The notes: generated by a model from the sequence alone, not told the origin. 64,000 nt of DNA from Phytophthora colocasiae (GCA_018806915.1 JAGKQI010000088.1:1364001-1428000); one strand, 5' to 3'; shown: positions 25,401-35,100, counted from the stretch's first letter. Numbers and translations are program-made.

Positions 25401-28243
25401 GTCGTGCGCACCGTCTTGGTCACGATGCTACCGTCGGCCTCCTCCGAGCGGAACACCTCCGTCTTCACCGACTCGCCAGGCGCAGACCCAGCATCCTCGG
25501 TCGAGCTGATCGCAGTCATGCCCTCGGTTGAAGCAATGCTCGACGTTGTCGCAGCCGTCTCGGTGGCGGTCTCCGTCGTCGTCTCCGTCTCCACCGTTGT
25601 GCTCTTGGCACCGCCCTTGGTCTCCGTCTCCGTCGTCGTCTCCACCTCGATGGTCGTCACGAGCTCGCCGGCGCGGGACGTCTCCGTGCGCGTGGTCGTG
25701 CGCACCGTCTTGGTCACGATGCTACCGTCGGCCTCCTCCGAGCGGAACACCTCCGTCTTCACCGACTCGCCAGGCGCAGCACCAGCTTCCTCGGTCGAGC
25801 TGATCGCAGTCATGCCCTCGGTTGAAGCAATGCTCGACGTTGTCGCAGCCGTCTCGGTGGCGGTCTCCGTCGTCGTCTCCGTCTCCACCGTTGTGCTCTT
25901 GGCACCGCCCTTGGTCTCCGTCTCCGTCGTCGTCTCCACCTCGATGGTCGTCACGAGCTCGCCGGCGCGGGACGTCTCCGTGCGCGTGGTCGTGCGCACC
26001 GTCTTGGTCACGATGCTACCGTCGGCCTCCTCCGAGCGGAACACCTCCGTCTTCACCGACTCGCCAGGCGCAGCTCCAGCTTCCTCGGTCGAGCTGATCG
26101 CAGTCATGCCCTCGGTTGAAGCAATGCTCGACGTTGTCGCAGCCGTCTCGGTGGCGGTCTCCGTCGTCGTCTCCGTCTCCACCGTTGTGCTCTTGGCACC
26201 GCCCTTGGTCTCCGTCTCCGTCGTCGTCTCCACCTCGATGGTCGTCACGAGCTCGCCGGCGCGGGACGTCACCGTGCGCGTGGTCGTGCGCACCGTCTTG
26301 GTCACGATGCTACCGTCGGCCTCCTCCGAGCGGAACACCTCCGTCTTCACCGACTCGCCAGGCGCAGCACCAGCTTCCTCGGTCGAGCTGATCGCAGTCA
26401 TGCCCTCGGTTGAAGCAATGCTCGACGTTGTCGCAGCCGTCTCGGTGGCGGTCTCCGTCGTCGTCTCCGTCTCCACCGTTGTGCTCTTGGCACCGCCCTT
26501 GGTCTCCGTCTCCGTCGTCGTCTCCACCTCGATGGTCGTCACGAGCTCGCCGGCGCGGGACGTCACCGTGCGCGTGGTCGTGCGCACCGTCTTGGTCACG
26601 ATGCTACCGTCGGCCTCCTCCGAGAGGAACACCTCAGTTTTTATTGACTCGTTTGGTGATGTATCATTGTGGTGCTTGTTGGTGGTCCAGTTGGCGATAA
26701 GCTTACGAGCAGCGGCTTTCGTCGTAAGTGGAGGGCTATGCGTTTTTTGGTGGAACCATGACATGAGCCATTCGCCAGCATCAAAGTTTCCGTTGTTGTC
26801 GTTGCCATCACTATCAGATGTGGCCCCATCTGAATGGAATTCATACATGAACGCACCAGGCTCTGGCTTATCTGAAGTTCCGGGTTGTTTTGACAGTAAT
26901 TTGCAAAAGTTGCCAACATTCACAAGATATGTGTCATTCTCTTGTGGGGCTTCGACAATGGGCGACCCAGCGAGCAAAACAACTTCATCGGCAAGTCTAA
27001 AGATCGTTGTTGCCTTCACCGTGGTTTCTTCTTGGCCAAACAGCGCCGCGTTTGCATTTTTGTCGCCCAGACACAAAGCCACATCCTTCTGTGGCGGACA
27101 TTGAACACCTAGCTCTTCCAGATACTCCATGACTTCACCCCACGAACCGTTACGCACAACCTCTCCATCATGAAGGACGATGACATTTCTCGCGCGAGTG
27201 CAGTCCTCGGACGCGTCACGCAACAGTGAGATGACAATCACCTTGTTCAGCCACTTAGATAGTCGGCGGTTGATCGAGATGAACTCAAACGACGATTCGC
27301 TCTCCACTTGAGCCTGGTCCATAAGAACTTCGTTAGTCTTGCTGAAGCGCAGGCCACATCGATGAATGGGAAACTCTGGGTAATAGAGCGTGAACGCCCG
27401 GGCGAGCTCCCACGCCACCTTGCGTTCCTTGGAGCGGCGGCTCGCGACGGCAAGTGCACGCTCAGCCATAGTTTTTTGTTTTTCTTTTTCTTGGTCTACG
27501 TCATATTTCAACACACGGTAACGACAGAACGCACGCGCAAAAATGAACAGCTCGACTGCGGTCACCGCTTCAATGCGGCGGCCATGGGTCGTCACATACG
27601 TCAGGAAGGCCGGCAGCAGCTTCTTGAAGTCTTCCTTCTTCCATTCTCTGGCAGTCTCCAGACTGACCACGTCGGTGCGAGCTTCGGGTTGAGGTGTCAC
27701 GACAGTGCTGGTGAAGAGCACACCCGAGTTTTGGCTCAGAGCGCGCAGCCTCTCCGCCGTGGCTTCTTTGACACCCATTGCAGCGGCCGTGGCACTCGCA
27801 CTCCACGCGTGCCACGCAAGCTCCGCGAGGCTCTGCGCCGCCTGCTTCTCCTCACTCACGCTCTCGAAGTCGGCAACGGCACGGGCCGCCGCCGCCGCCG
27901 TGGGGCTCGCGACTTGCTGCTGTTGCGACTGCTGCGACGCCTCCACCTCTGTCTCCGTGGTGGTGACGATCTCGGTGGTAGTCTCGCTCGAACCATCAGG
28001 TCTGGTCACCACAGTCGTGACGGTGCATCCGTCAGCACTAGTCGTAACCGCCGTCGTGGTGCCGTCCTTGGCCGTCTTGACGACGGTGGTGGAGCCGTCC
28101 TTGGCCGTCGTGACGGTCTCCGACGGCTGCTGCTTGGCCGCCGGCTTCGCTTCCTGCTTCTTGGGCTGCTGGCTGCGGATCACCATGGGGTGCTGCAGCC
28201 GCGCGTCGTCCTTGGCCACTTCGTTGGACTCGGTGCCGCCCAT
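1..28243 (-). CDS. Giant Thr/Glu/Val-rich tandem-repeat protein, 3' end outside window, frame broken by 1-bp indels
   Basis: The start is the ATG at 28243-28241, in a strong ACCATGG context, followed by a unique non-repetitive region. Reading on the minus strand gives about 530 unique residues, about 23 copies of a 98-residue unit, a unique linker of about 85 residues, and about 69 copies of a 94-residue unit running off the window. No signal peptide is visible at the N-terminus (MGGTESNEVAKDDARLQHPM). The coding strand is fixed by the unique regions, which are open only on this strand; the long plus-strand frames are by-products of repeat periods divisible by three. The frame is interrupted by single-base indels, for example near 24893, 24027, 23427, 22839, 22676, 22608, 22451, 17884, 17646, 17623 and 14628. 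They look like consensus errors in nearly identical repeats, but decay of a real gene is possible. No function is recognised. An intracellular structural or scaffold role is a guess from composition only. Confidence 0.72.
19478..19740 (-). other. Unique linker between the 98-residue and 94-residue arrays
   Basis: About 85 residues read without repeat structure. They begin EVPIGGDTTSDKEVDEPNWF and include NWFMSFFKSKEPEKY, a Lys/Thr-rich middle, and SPKIKTEKTSEVTEV, which merges into the first 94-residue unit. The NWFMSFFKSK motif mirrors EWLMSWFHQK ahead of the 98-residue array. The base composition is less GC-rich than the arrays. Confidence 0.85.
19741..26639 (-). repeat. Tandem array of 294-bp units encoding 98 residues (about 23 copies)
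   Basis: The period is exactly 294 bp, seen for instance in the recurring start of the same segment at 21113, 21407, 21701 and 21995. Each unit encodes ESVKTEVFRSEEADGSIVTK, an RTTTRT[V/E]TSRAGELVTTIEV segment, a TETETKGGAKSTTVETETTT segment and a TSSIASTEGMTAISSTEE segment. Units are nearly identical. Recurrent variants are GTCTCC or GTCACC (Glu or Val), GTGGCG or GTGGTG (Ala or Thr), a silent ATGGTC/ATAGTC change and CCAG[CA]ACC/GCC. Seven 1-bp indels lie between 22450 and 24900 and none in the flanking thirds of the array. Confidence 0.95.
26640..28243 (-). other. Unique N-terminal region of the giant repeat protein
   Basis: About 530 residues precede the first repeat. Residues 1-75 are polar, with short Thr/Val/Asp-Gly motifs (TAKDGSTTVVKTAKDG) that look like a rudimentary version of the later repeats. 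A Gln run and an Ala-rich stretch follow, then a helical-looking region at about residues 130-300 that I do not recognise, the ABC-transporter-like segment (about 318-410), and an acidic Asp/Asn-rich spacer. The motif WLMSWF lies at about residues 492-497, some 40 residues before the repeats begin. No intron is needed to read through it. Confidence 0.7.
27010..27290 (-). other. PDR-type ABC transporter-like segment within the giant repeat protein
   Basis: Residues about 318-410 contain SINRRLSKWLNKVIVISLLR, then VIVLHDGEVVRNGSWGEVME, then YLEELGVQCPPQKDVALCLG. In fungal and oomycete PDR (ABCG) transporters the first nucleotide-binding domain continues after the D-loop with an order of the same kind: ISTQRS-type helix, TVVISLLQP, a VILLxDGEVVYHGP strand, a YFExLGFxCPP motif and an ADFLLDLG motif. 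The order and spacing match and the resemblance is clear by eye. Walker A, the signature motif and any membrane segments are absent, so this cannot work as an ATPase or transporter. It appears to be a captured or residual piece of an ABC transporter domain. The similarity is my reading of the sequence and not the result of a search. Confidence 0.6.
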
Positions 28244-28586
28244 GGTTGGCAGTTGATACCTTGGCTACTTTTTCTCCTTGCTGTCCTAGCTCTCTCCTGT
28301 GCGGTAGCTGGCAAAAGGGAGACTGACTGACATACGTCCAGCGCAACAAAGATCCGAATCGTACTTAAGGTGATGCAAATCATCTAAGTGAACGTTCCGA
28401 GAACAGGGACCTATCCCTATGCAGTAATTCGAATGAACCCCGTCAAATCGAATTACCAAATTGTTGCAACCCAAATAGTGGCCTGCTCTCGGAGTTCGTG
28501 TTCCTGCTCAGCTCGGCGTTTGGCTCTCAAGTCTATGATGTACTGTACTTCGAGATCACCACCACGTTCGCTCTAATTGTCGTCTG
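28244..28586. other. Upstream region of the giant repeat gene
   Basis: This is a 343-bp gap between the start of the repeat gene and the target-site duplication of Copia-1. It must hold the promoter of the repeat gene if that gene is active, but no recognisable core element stands out. The proximal promoter may therefore be only about 340 bp from a transposon end. Confidence 0.4.
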
Positions 28587-28591
28587 CTGGC

Positions 28592-28837
28592 TTTTAGATA
28601 CTACCAGTACACAGAATACAAAGGCAAGTTCACTTGATACCGAAAATGAAAAGTGAGATTAGATGCGTACCAGAGCTCTTTAAGCGGGCTTGTCCTCGCT
28701 TCACATGCAGTGGATATGGAAGTCTCAGCTTCACTCTGCTTGTTCAGTCTTACAGCGCTTAACTTGATCTGCCAAGTCTCACCATGTCCAGGTCGCACAT
28801 TGATCTTCAATGTTGACCTTCAATATGAATCCCAATA
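28592..28837 (-). repeat. Copia-1 3' LTR
   Basis: A 246-bp direct repeat matching 35407-35658 with scattered substitutions and a small length difference (about 10 bp missing near 28670). On the plus strand it begins TTTTAGATACTAC and ends CCCAATA, so the canonical TG..CA termini are not preserved. Confidence 0.93.
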
Positions 28838-28863
28838 CGCCTCCCTCGAAGTGCAACTTCGAA

Positions 28864-30272
28864 CTAATCTGCATTGCCAACATTGGCAAGATTCAGCAGA
28901 GCCTTGTGTCGTTTCTTGTCGAGCGCTTTCGTAAAAGCGTCAGCAGGATTCATGTCTCCTTTCACTTTGTGCAGTTCAATTTCACCCTTTTCCACTTGCT
29001 CTCTCACGTAGTGCCAGCGCAGCTCGATGTGACGTGTGCGACGACTGTAGGTCGGGTTAGTAACCATCGTATGAGCAGCTTGACTGTCAATACCAATTCT
29101 CAGTTTCACTACGTGATTAGGAAGGATTTCTTGCATAATATTTCCTTCAGCAACTGCCTCCATAGTAGCTTCGCATGCCGCCACGTATTCAGCTTCAGCG
29201 GTGGATAGAGCGACAATAGACTGGCGTCTGGACATCCACGAAATCGCACCTCCTGCCAGTGTAAACACGAACCCAGTAGTGCTTCTCCGGGTCTCATGGT
29301 CATTTGCCCAATCACTATCACAGAAGCCATTTAACATCACAGCTTGGCTTACGTCTGCTTGTCTGTCATAGGTGATTCCGTAGTCGACGGTACCGGTTAG
29401 GTAACGCAATACACGCTTGAGAGCGCCAATGTGTTTCCCAGAAGGCCGAGCAACAAATCTACTCATTTGACTAAGCGCAAATGCCAGACCTGGACGTGAA
29501 CTAGTAGCCAGATACATCAACATACCAATTGCCTCTCGATACGGAAAGCTGGTGTCACTTTCTTCATTGTCTGCAAGTGGAATAAGTCTCGCGTAACCTC
29601 CATAGGATTTCCAACTGAATGAGCAGTCTGATAACCAAAACGTTCCAAGATTTCACGAGTGTACTTGCTTTGCCGAATAGTAATATGCTCACTTGTCTGC
29701 TCAACTTCAACTCCCAAATACTCAGTCAATAGACCTTGATCCTTGAGTCCATAAGCTTCGTTGATCTGTTGGAACAGTTCCGTCTTGCATTCTTCATCGT
29801 TTGTTGCCACAAGGATATCATTCACATAGATCAGCACAAATACCATAGTATCTCCTTCAAACCAGTAGTACAAGCAGGCTCGGTCAATGATCGCAGGTAG
29901 CCACGATTCTTCATCCACCCATCTAGCTCATTATTTCATTCACGACCTGATTGGTGTAGCCCGTACAATGCCTTCAGCACCACCCACAAGTTCCCATCGA
30001 TTTCACACGGAAAGCCGTCAATGTAACTCAGATACTGCCGAATAGTAAGGTTTGCATTCAGATATGCAGTGTTTACATCTCCACTGAACATCGTGAGTCC
30101 CAAATCCGCAGAAAGAGCAACCAACAATCGAAACGAAGACATTCGTGCAACCGGAGAGAAAGTCTCACGAAAGTCTACTCCGAGTCTCTGAAAGTTGCCA
30201 AACAATCCTGGCTTTAAACCGAATCACATAACCCAAATGATCCGATTTCAATTCATACGCCCAGCCTGTACG
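28864..30272 (-). pseudogene. Copia-1 reverse transcriptase and RNase H remnant
   Basis: The minus strand encodes the copia RT start (GYVIRFKARIV, DFRETFSPVARMSSFRLLVA), the middle (LKALYGLHQSGRE), the active-site strand and the RNase H module (FCDSDWAND, STAEAEYVAACEA, GIDSQAAHTM, HIELRWHYVREQ). The frame is shifted near 30205, 29930 and 29520. The active-site motif reads YVNDIL at about 29815-29830, with Asn (codon 29820-29822) where YVDD is expected, so a catalytic Asp is lost. The RNase H aspartate in GIDSQAAH is kept. The upstream end is cut by the inserted element at 30277. Confidence 0.9.
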
Positions 30273-31185
30273 AATAGTGTGGTGGAGCGGACCTGCCAAA
30301 ATCGCGGTGAGGCAGGTTTCGATCGCCACTTGTGCCCAGACACCGACTAACGGAGGGGTCCCCCGATGATCCGTGATCTGTGTGTGTGGTTCCACCTTGT
30401 GTACCCGTCGGTAGGCGGGTTGCGCTCTTCCAGGTGACTTCTGAAGGTGTCTTGTAGGTAGGAAGAATGTCTTGTGGGACGCAGGGGTGTGAGGTAGCGT
30501 GGAAGTTCTTCACTCCACCTCGGGGTACTTGATTCCGGTCGTAGGCGAGTTCTCGAGCCTTGATCCGGGTGCCTGGTCCTTGATCCAGGTCTTCCAATAG
30601 TCCAATATTCGGGATCTGGTCCCTTCCTTTACGTTGCTTGCCTCTTGAGGGTGAGATTCGACGGGATCGTCAGGCCAAACAACCAATTCCTTCCGATCCG
30701 GGGTTTGCACTTAACCCTTTAACTACCGGACCAAATCTTTGGGGTCCATATGGACCTCTACCTGCGCGAACCATATTGGTGCATTTTGAATTTTTGAACC
30801 AATAGTGAGTGGCTGGCAGCCCCCCAAACAACATCCCCTTCAAATTTGTTCCTCCCCCCTTCTCAGTAGAAACGTAGCCGAATGCAAGACAGCACAGACG
30901 CGTGTGGGTGGTGTGGTGTGCTTATGTGGGACTGGCAGCACTACGGCGGCGAGCTGAAGGATGCAGGGCAGCGAATGCTGCTGAAACTGTGGCGAAGATG
31001 ACGGCGGAATCGTGCTGTCAGACTAGCTCTCCAGCGCATGTATCTTTACCAGAAGAATGGCAACATGAAAGGTGATATTCCTGCTTGCATTAGCAGCAAG
31101 CTGCAGCAGCTTTGGCCGGACAAAATGGATGTAAGTACATTGTCATGCTGATGGCAGTGCTAACTCATCTACGCTAGCGATTGAC

Positions 31186-31241
31186 CTGTTCAAACGTTTG
31201 CGTGTAAATGCTGTAGCATTTACACGCAAACGTTTGAACAG
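31186..31241. repeat. Perfect 27-bp palindrome with 2-nt spacer
   Basis: 31186-31212 is exactly inverted at 31215-31241 (arms begin CTGTTCAAACGTTTGCGTG), separated by GT. The arms could form a cruciform or an RNA hairpin. It lies in the piggyBac-like element and contributes to no recognised gene. Confidence 0.95.
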
Positions 31242-31304
31242 CATTATCACGATAAGCTTTAGCAGCTTTCGCTTCTGCTGCTAGATGAAGCCCGCTTTGC
31301 ATGT

Positions 31305-31703
31305 TCAGTGACTGCATGTACGCTCTTCCCAAGTCGCTGGTTCCAATAGGTTGTTCTGGTTAGCCGTACGGGGCGTTTGAAGCGGCCCCATGTTGGTGGG
31401 TGCCGTGAGTAACTCGTTGAAGGTGCTGAGAATGTGCTGGTTTGTTGGAGTGGCGGGTATTGCATGACTAGAGCCGTGTTGTGGGGCAGAATTTCTTGTC
31501 GTATTGATGCCGTCGATATGGAGCTGCACGTCGTAGTTGTCTAGGGGCTGTTTGTCGCCCTGCTGAGCAAAATTGAAAAGCTGAAACTCGTCATTCAGCT
31601 GAGTTTTTTCGTCTAGCTGAAGTTCGTCAAACTGAGGCTCGTCGTGCACCAATCTATCCCATTCATCAACAAGCGAGTCGACCGCGATGTCATCGATACG
31701 CAA
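31305..31703 (-). CDS. Unrecognised 132-codon ORF inside the piggyBac-like element
   Basis: The reading encodes an acidic, Gln/Asn-rich peptide with repeated F-D/Q-E-L-Q-L-D patterns (DEPQFDELQLDEKTQLNDEF). No known domain is seen. It could be the N-terminal region of a decayed piggyBac transposase, which is often acidic. On the plus strand at about 31010-31130 there is a second short open stretch (RRNRAVRLALQRMYLYQKNG). Neither is convincing as a working gene. Confidence 0.25.
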   Translation of the reverse strand: MRIDDIAVDSLVDEWDRLVHDEPQFDELQLDEKTQLNDEFQLFNFAQQGDKQPLDNYDVQLHIDGINTTRNSAPQHGSSHAIPATPTNQHILSTFNELLTAPTNMGPLQTPRTANQNNLLEPATWEERTCSH

Positions 31704-32089
31704 CTGCTGCTAGCTTTCGAGTCCTTCCCATACCCCGCCAAACCTGTTTGCCATGCTCGGAGCTCGCCAAAAACCTGAATGGCGCTTATACTGCTGGTCA
31801 CGCACAAAACGACGCTCAAAGGAATGGCCTGGCTGGCACACGGAAGAGGTCTATCTGGACCTCTACCACGACTTGCAGTCGCCCGTCTCGCAACCGTCGC
31901 GATTATTGACCAATAAGGGCATGGGATTGTGGCTTTGTAGAGGTCTCAGTGGACCTCTAACTGGACCAGTAGTTAAAGGGTTAAAGGATAGTTCACTAGA
32001 TAGGGCAAAGCTGGCCAATATATTATCCAGTCTTAACCACTATACTAGGTCACGTATCTTACCTTCCAGGCGCTTATAGAACCAATGTA

Positions 32090-32988
32090 CACCTTTTAAC
32101 CTTCAAAATGTCAAAAAGAAAATTCAATACGTCAAAACGTAAATTCAAAACGACACAGATAAAGAAGGGCGTCGATCCAAATTCTTATAATTCGGTTACA
32201 AAGGTTAATGACCAACAGGCATGTCGTTCATCTGGATAGCTGCTGCGTGAAACTTGAACGTGTGCAGCGAACAGTTGGAACAGAGCCGAGGAGTGATTGC
32301 TTCCTCGATGAGTAGTTCTGCAGCCATCAGAAGGTACTCCTCGCGATGCTCCTTGATTGTTCGATGCGGCGGTACTTGGAGGATTGCTTTGCGGTGCTGA
32401 GCCAAAAATCGCTTCACCATTGACTTGAAAACGAAAAAACAATTCTCGATCGGATTAAGCATGGGGGAATAAGGCCCCAGCCGAAGGAGTGCTGCGCCAG
32501 CAAACTCGTCTTCCTTGAAGACGTCTTCGACGTGAGTATGGCAAGGAGCATTATCAGCAACAATCACCACGTTGTCCAGCGATGATGTTCGCGGTATGCC
32601 GAGCGTAGATTAACGTCGTTTTTCACCGCAACATCCTTCCAGTCTTTGCCAGCATTGGCGGCGCGCAGAACGCGCTTGATGGTTGCTTCATCGTACAGGC
32701 TGTACAGCATAGAAGATTCGTAGTGGAGGGTAGCTTGCTTCTTGAACGTAGTATTAGAGAATGTGTTAGGACCACGGAAGCGTGGGGCGATTGTTGGATG
32801 GAGCGCTAGAATCAACACCGTCCAGCAGTTTTGGCGCCGTTCCTTCCCGCCATTAAAAAACACTTTAGTTGATAATACCCTGTCTTTAGTGATGACAATA
32901 TAATATTGGTTTTGTACGCCTGTGTCGTTTTGAATTTACGTTTTGACGTATTGAATTTTCTTTTTGACATTTTGAAGGTTAAAAGGTG
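32090..32988 (-). mobile_element. Internally deleted Tc1/mariner-like transposon with perfect 69-bp inverted repeats
   Basis: 32090-32158 and 32920-32988 are perfect inverted repeats of 69 bp beginning CACCTTTTAACCTTC. TA flanks both ends (32088-32089 and 32989-32990), the target duplication expected for Tc1/mariner. The interior encodes two ends of a DDE transposase on the minus strand. Total length is 899 bp, too short for a complete transposase gene, so it is a deletion derivative that would depend on a full copy elsewhere. Confidence 0.92.
32205..32863 (-). pseudogene. Truncated Tc1/mariner-type transposase
   Basis: The first part (32863-32564) encodes a helix-turn-helix-like segment (EATIKRVLRAANAGKDWKDV, VNLRSAYREHH). 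The second part (32570-32205) encodes the end of a DDE_3-type catalytic domain: VIVADNAPCHTH holds the second acidic residue and YSPMLNPIENCF the third. The region with the first catalytic Asp is missing, and the junction near 32570 is out of frame. The product is inactive. Confidence 0.85.
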
Positions 32989-33844
32989 TAGTTCCCGGTT
33001 CCAGGCGTGGCGAAGGCACTTGAGTGGTTCAGGGCAAATTCGATTCTGTTTATGGTTATTCCTATGCCTACTAGTCCCATCCTGATTTACTATCCTACTA
33101 TCACATGATACTGGCTACATGGCTGATCCCTAACTTGGTTCCCCTAACCCTGATCCGGAGCTGATGCGATACTTGATCGGGAGCTGATCTCGTACTTAAT
33201 CGGGAGTCGATCTCGTACTTAATCGGGATGTGATCGCCCCGTGATCTCGCTTGAAGATCAGGCCAACGGAGGTGTCCAAAGTGTCAGGTCGAGCAGTGAG
33301 TTAATCGGGAACCGACCTCGTACTTAGTCGGGAGTTTAATCGTCGTGTGATCCCACTTGGTCATTGCTTGGAGAACCAGGATCAAGCTGGCAGAAGTGTT
33401 CACGCCGAGTCTGGGGCTGAGCTCGATCCGGAGTTGATATCGTACTTAACCGGGAGAGGATCACTACGTGATCCCGCTTCGTCGCCGCCCGGAGAATCAG
33501 GATCATGTCGTTAGAAGGCTCCAGAGCGCCGGGGCGAGTTGTGAACCAAGGTTGTATCCACTTAGGACCCCGTCATCGCCGATCGCGCGAGTACATCCTT
33601 GATCGTCTTATTCTTCCACCCGGTAGGGCTCCGATCACCATCGACCACCGCTCCACGTCCCTCGAATGACCTTCCGCAGGCATCTCCGTTGCCTGTTCCC
33701 GGGCGGGATCCATCGTACCTTCGTCTGATTCGCCCCTGGTGATCTGGGCATCACAGGTCCCCCCTGTCGCTTGTTCCGGCTCTCTTCGACTTCGTGGCTG
33801 ATATTGCCTTTCCGGGAAAAATTCTCGTTCGCTTCACCACAATA

Positions 33845-35100
33845 ACCTTAGCATCTCACCGCGTTTAATCTCTTCCATAAGACCCTTTTCCTTCAAAGCA
33901 GCCATCTCTTCAAGCTCAGCCATTCGCTACATGTTTGCATACTCTGATCTCATAGCTTCGCGATGGTTACGTGGCATTTTCACGTTTGCAGCTCGGAGAG
34001 GGCGTCCATTCTTGTCGAGAACACGTGCAGTTGCCTGGGTAGCATTCACCACGTAATGTAGCTAGGACGTCGACGTTCGTGACATTCACGCAGCCCCACT
34101 CGTTTACGCTTTGGCTCTTGCTGGTCAGCACCACGCTCAATACGATCTTCTTCTGATCCAGTTTCATCGCGGTGTGTGCGCTTCCCAGTCAGCTTTTGCG
34201 GTAGCAGCATACTTGCATCAACAGTTTCTGGTACAGACTGCAACTCATTCCCATCTGAATCCGTGAACGTACTTGCCACGGTCACTGCATCATTGTCCTC
34301 GTGATCATTTTCGTCAAATTTTTGTTCTTCTGCGGTTGATCCACATACCCCTGCAACAGACTCATTTCCATCTGAAGCTTCACTCGCTGAAATTGACCGT
34401 CTCAGTATTGTTCCTGCTGAGCTTTCAGCTTTCTGAGTCGTAACAGCGTCACAGCATTTAGTAGTTACGTCATCAATAGCAACTGTCACTCCATCAATCT
34501 GTGCAATAGTTTCTCCGCGGAACACTCGAGTAGCATCTTCAGTATTCTCCCGACAATCTGTCTGCTCAAACGGTTCTTCATGATCCACAGGTACAGAGTC
34601 ACTATGACAGTTTTGATCATCAGCATCCTGATCAGTTGCACAGCCTTCGCCATCCTTGAGATCCACATTGTGCATATCCATTGTCTCCTTTACTTCAGAC
34701 ATAGCAACTGGAATCTTGTGCTGGTATATATCCGTCTCCTTTCCAGACCACGCAATACTTTGAGTGTATACCCCGAAGAACTTGAATTTTCAAGTTCAGC
34801 ACTGATATCACTTGTTGTTTTAAAGTGCAGAGATTCGAGATCAACATCTTCTGAAGTCACTTCATACCGATCACGGCACATGACGTCTTCTGCCACCCGT
34901 AAATCTGGTACGAATTTTGCTGTGTGCTCGTCAGGAAAGAACACCTTGCACCCAATTACGTCCTCTGCATAGCCTAGAACATAACCCAAGTTGGCGTTGT
35001 CTTGATATTTTTGGCGCCCAGGAAAAACCGGAACGTGCACGTATGCTAGAGACCCAAATTTACGAATATGATGGATGTCTGGCTTCACTCCAAACATCAT
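33845..35100 (-). pseudogene. Copia-1 integrase C-terminus and integrase-RT linker remnant
   Basis: The minus strand encodes MMFGVKPDIHHIRKFGSLAY, the integrase C-terminal motif also present in Copia-2, then an acidic Ser/Asp-rich linker and the EEMAALKEKG motif that leads into RT. A stop interrupts the frame at 33927-33929, a frameshift lies near 34700, and the reading ends at the inserted element boundary at 33844. The integrase catalytic core is missing, because the gag fragment joins directly upstream at 35097-35100. Confidence 0.85.

Larger units (their letters stand above)
30715..31980. mobile_element. piggyBac-like DNA transposon, probably non-autonomous
   Basis: TTAA flanks the element on both sides (30711-30714 and 31981-31984). 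The ends are inverted repeats starting CCCTTTAACTAC[CT]GG, followed by imperfectly matching GGTCC and GGACCTCTA blocks. TTAA duplication and CCC-starting ends are the hallmarks of piggyBac elements. At 1266 bp it is too short for a full transposase and I see no piggyBac DDD motif. It is nested inside the 30277-33840 insertion. Confidence 0.78.
30277..33840. mobile_element. Unclassified 3.6-kb insertion in Copia-1, possibly a gypsy-type solo LTR
   Basis: The element interrupts the copia RT region. AATA occurs on both sides (30273-30276 and 33841-33844), and removing the insert brings the copia coding sequence back together. The ends read TGTGGTGGAGCGGAC and, inverted, TGTGGTGAAGCGAAC, about 15 bp with two mismatches. 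Without the two elements nested in it (30715-31980 and 32090-32988) about 1.4 kb remains, with no clear coding potential, containing repeated phrases such as GATCTCGTACTTAATCGGGA (33180-33440). TG..CA ends and a non-coding body suggest a solo LTR. The 4-bp duplication would be short for that, so the class is open. Confidence 0.5.

Noticed and set aside
19900..26700. Repeated 91-codon plus-strand ORFs, one per 294-bp unit
   Set aside because: The same periodic artefact on the strand opposite the coding strand; composition is Ser/Pro/Arg-rich as expected for reversed Thr/Glu/Val codons.
1..26700. CRISPR array or satellite DNA
   Set aside because: Units are long, coding, directly adjacent without spacers and in frame with unique coding sequence, so they are protein repeats and not CRISPR or non-coding satellite.
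28243..28243. Secreted or RxLR-type effector
   Set aside because: The N-terminus has no hydrophobic signal sequence and no RxLR or LxLFLAK motif. The repeats resemble no known effector domain.
27308..28330. 340-codon plus-strand ORF across the N-terminal region of the repeat gene
   Set aside because: Arg/Leu/Gly-rich shadow of GC-rich minus-strand coding sequence. The minus-strand reading carries ABC-like motifs and continues into the repeats.
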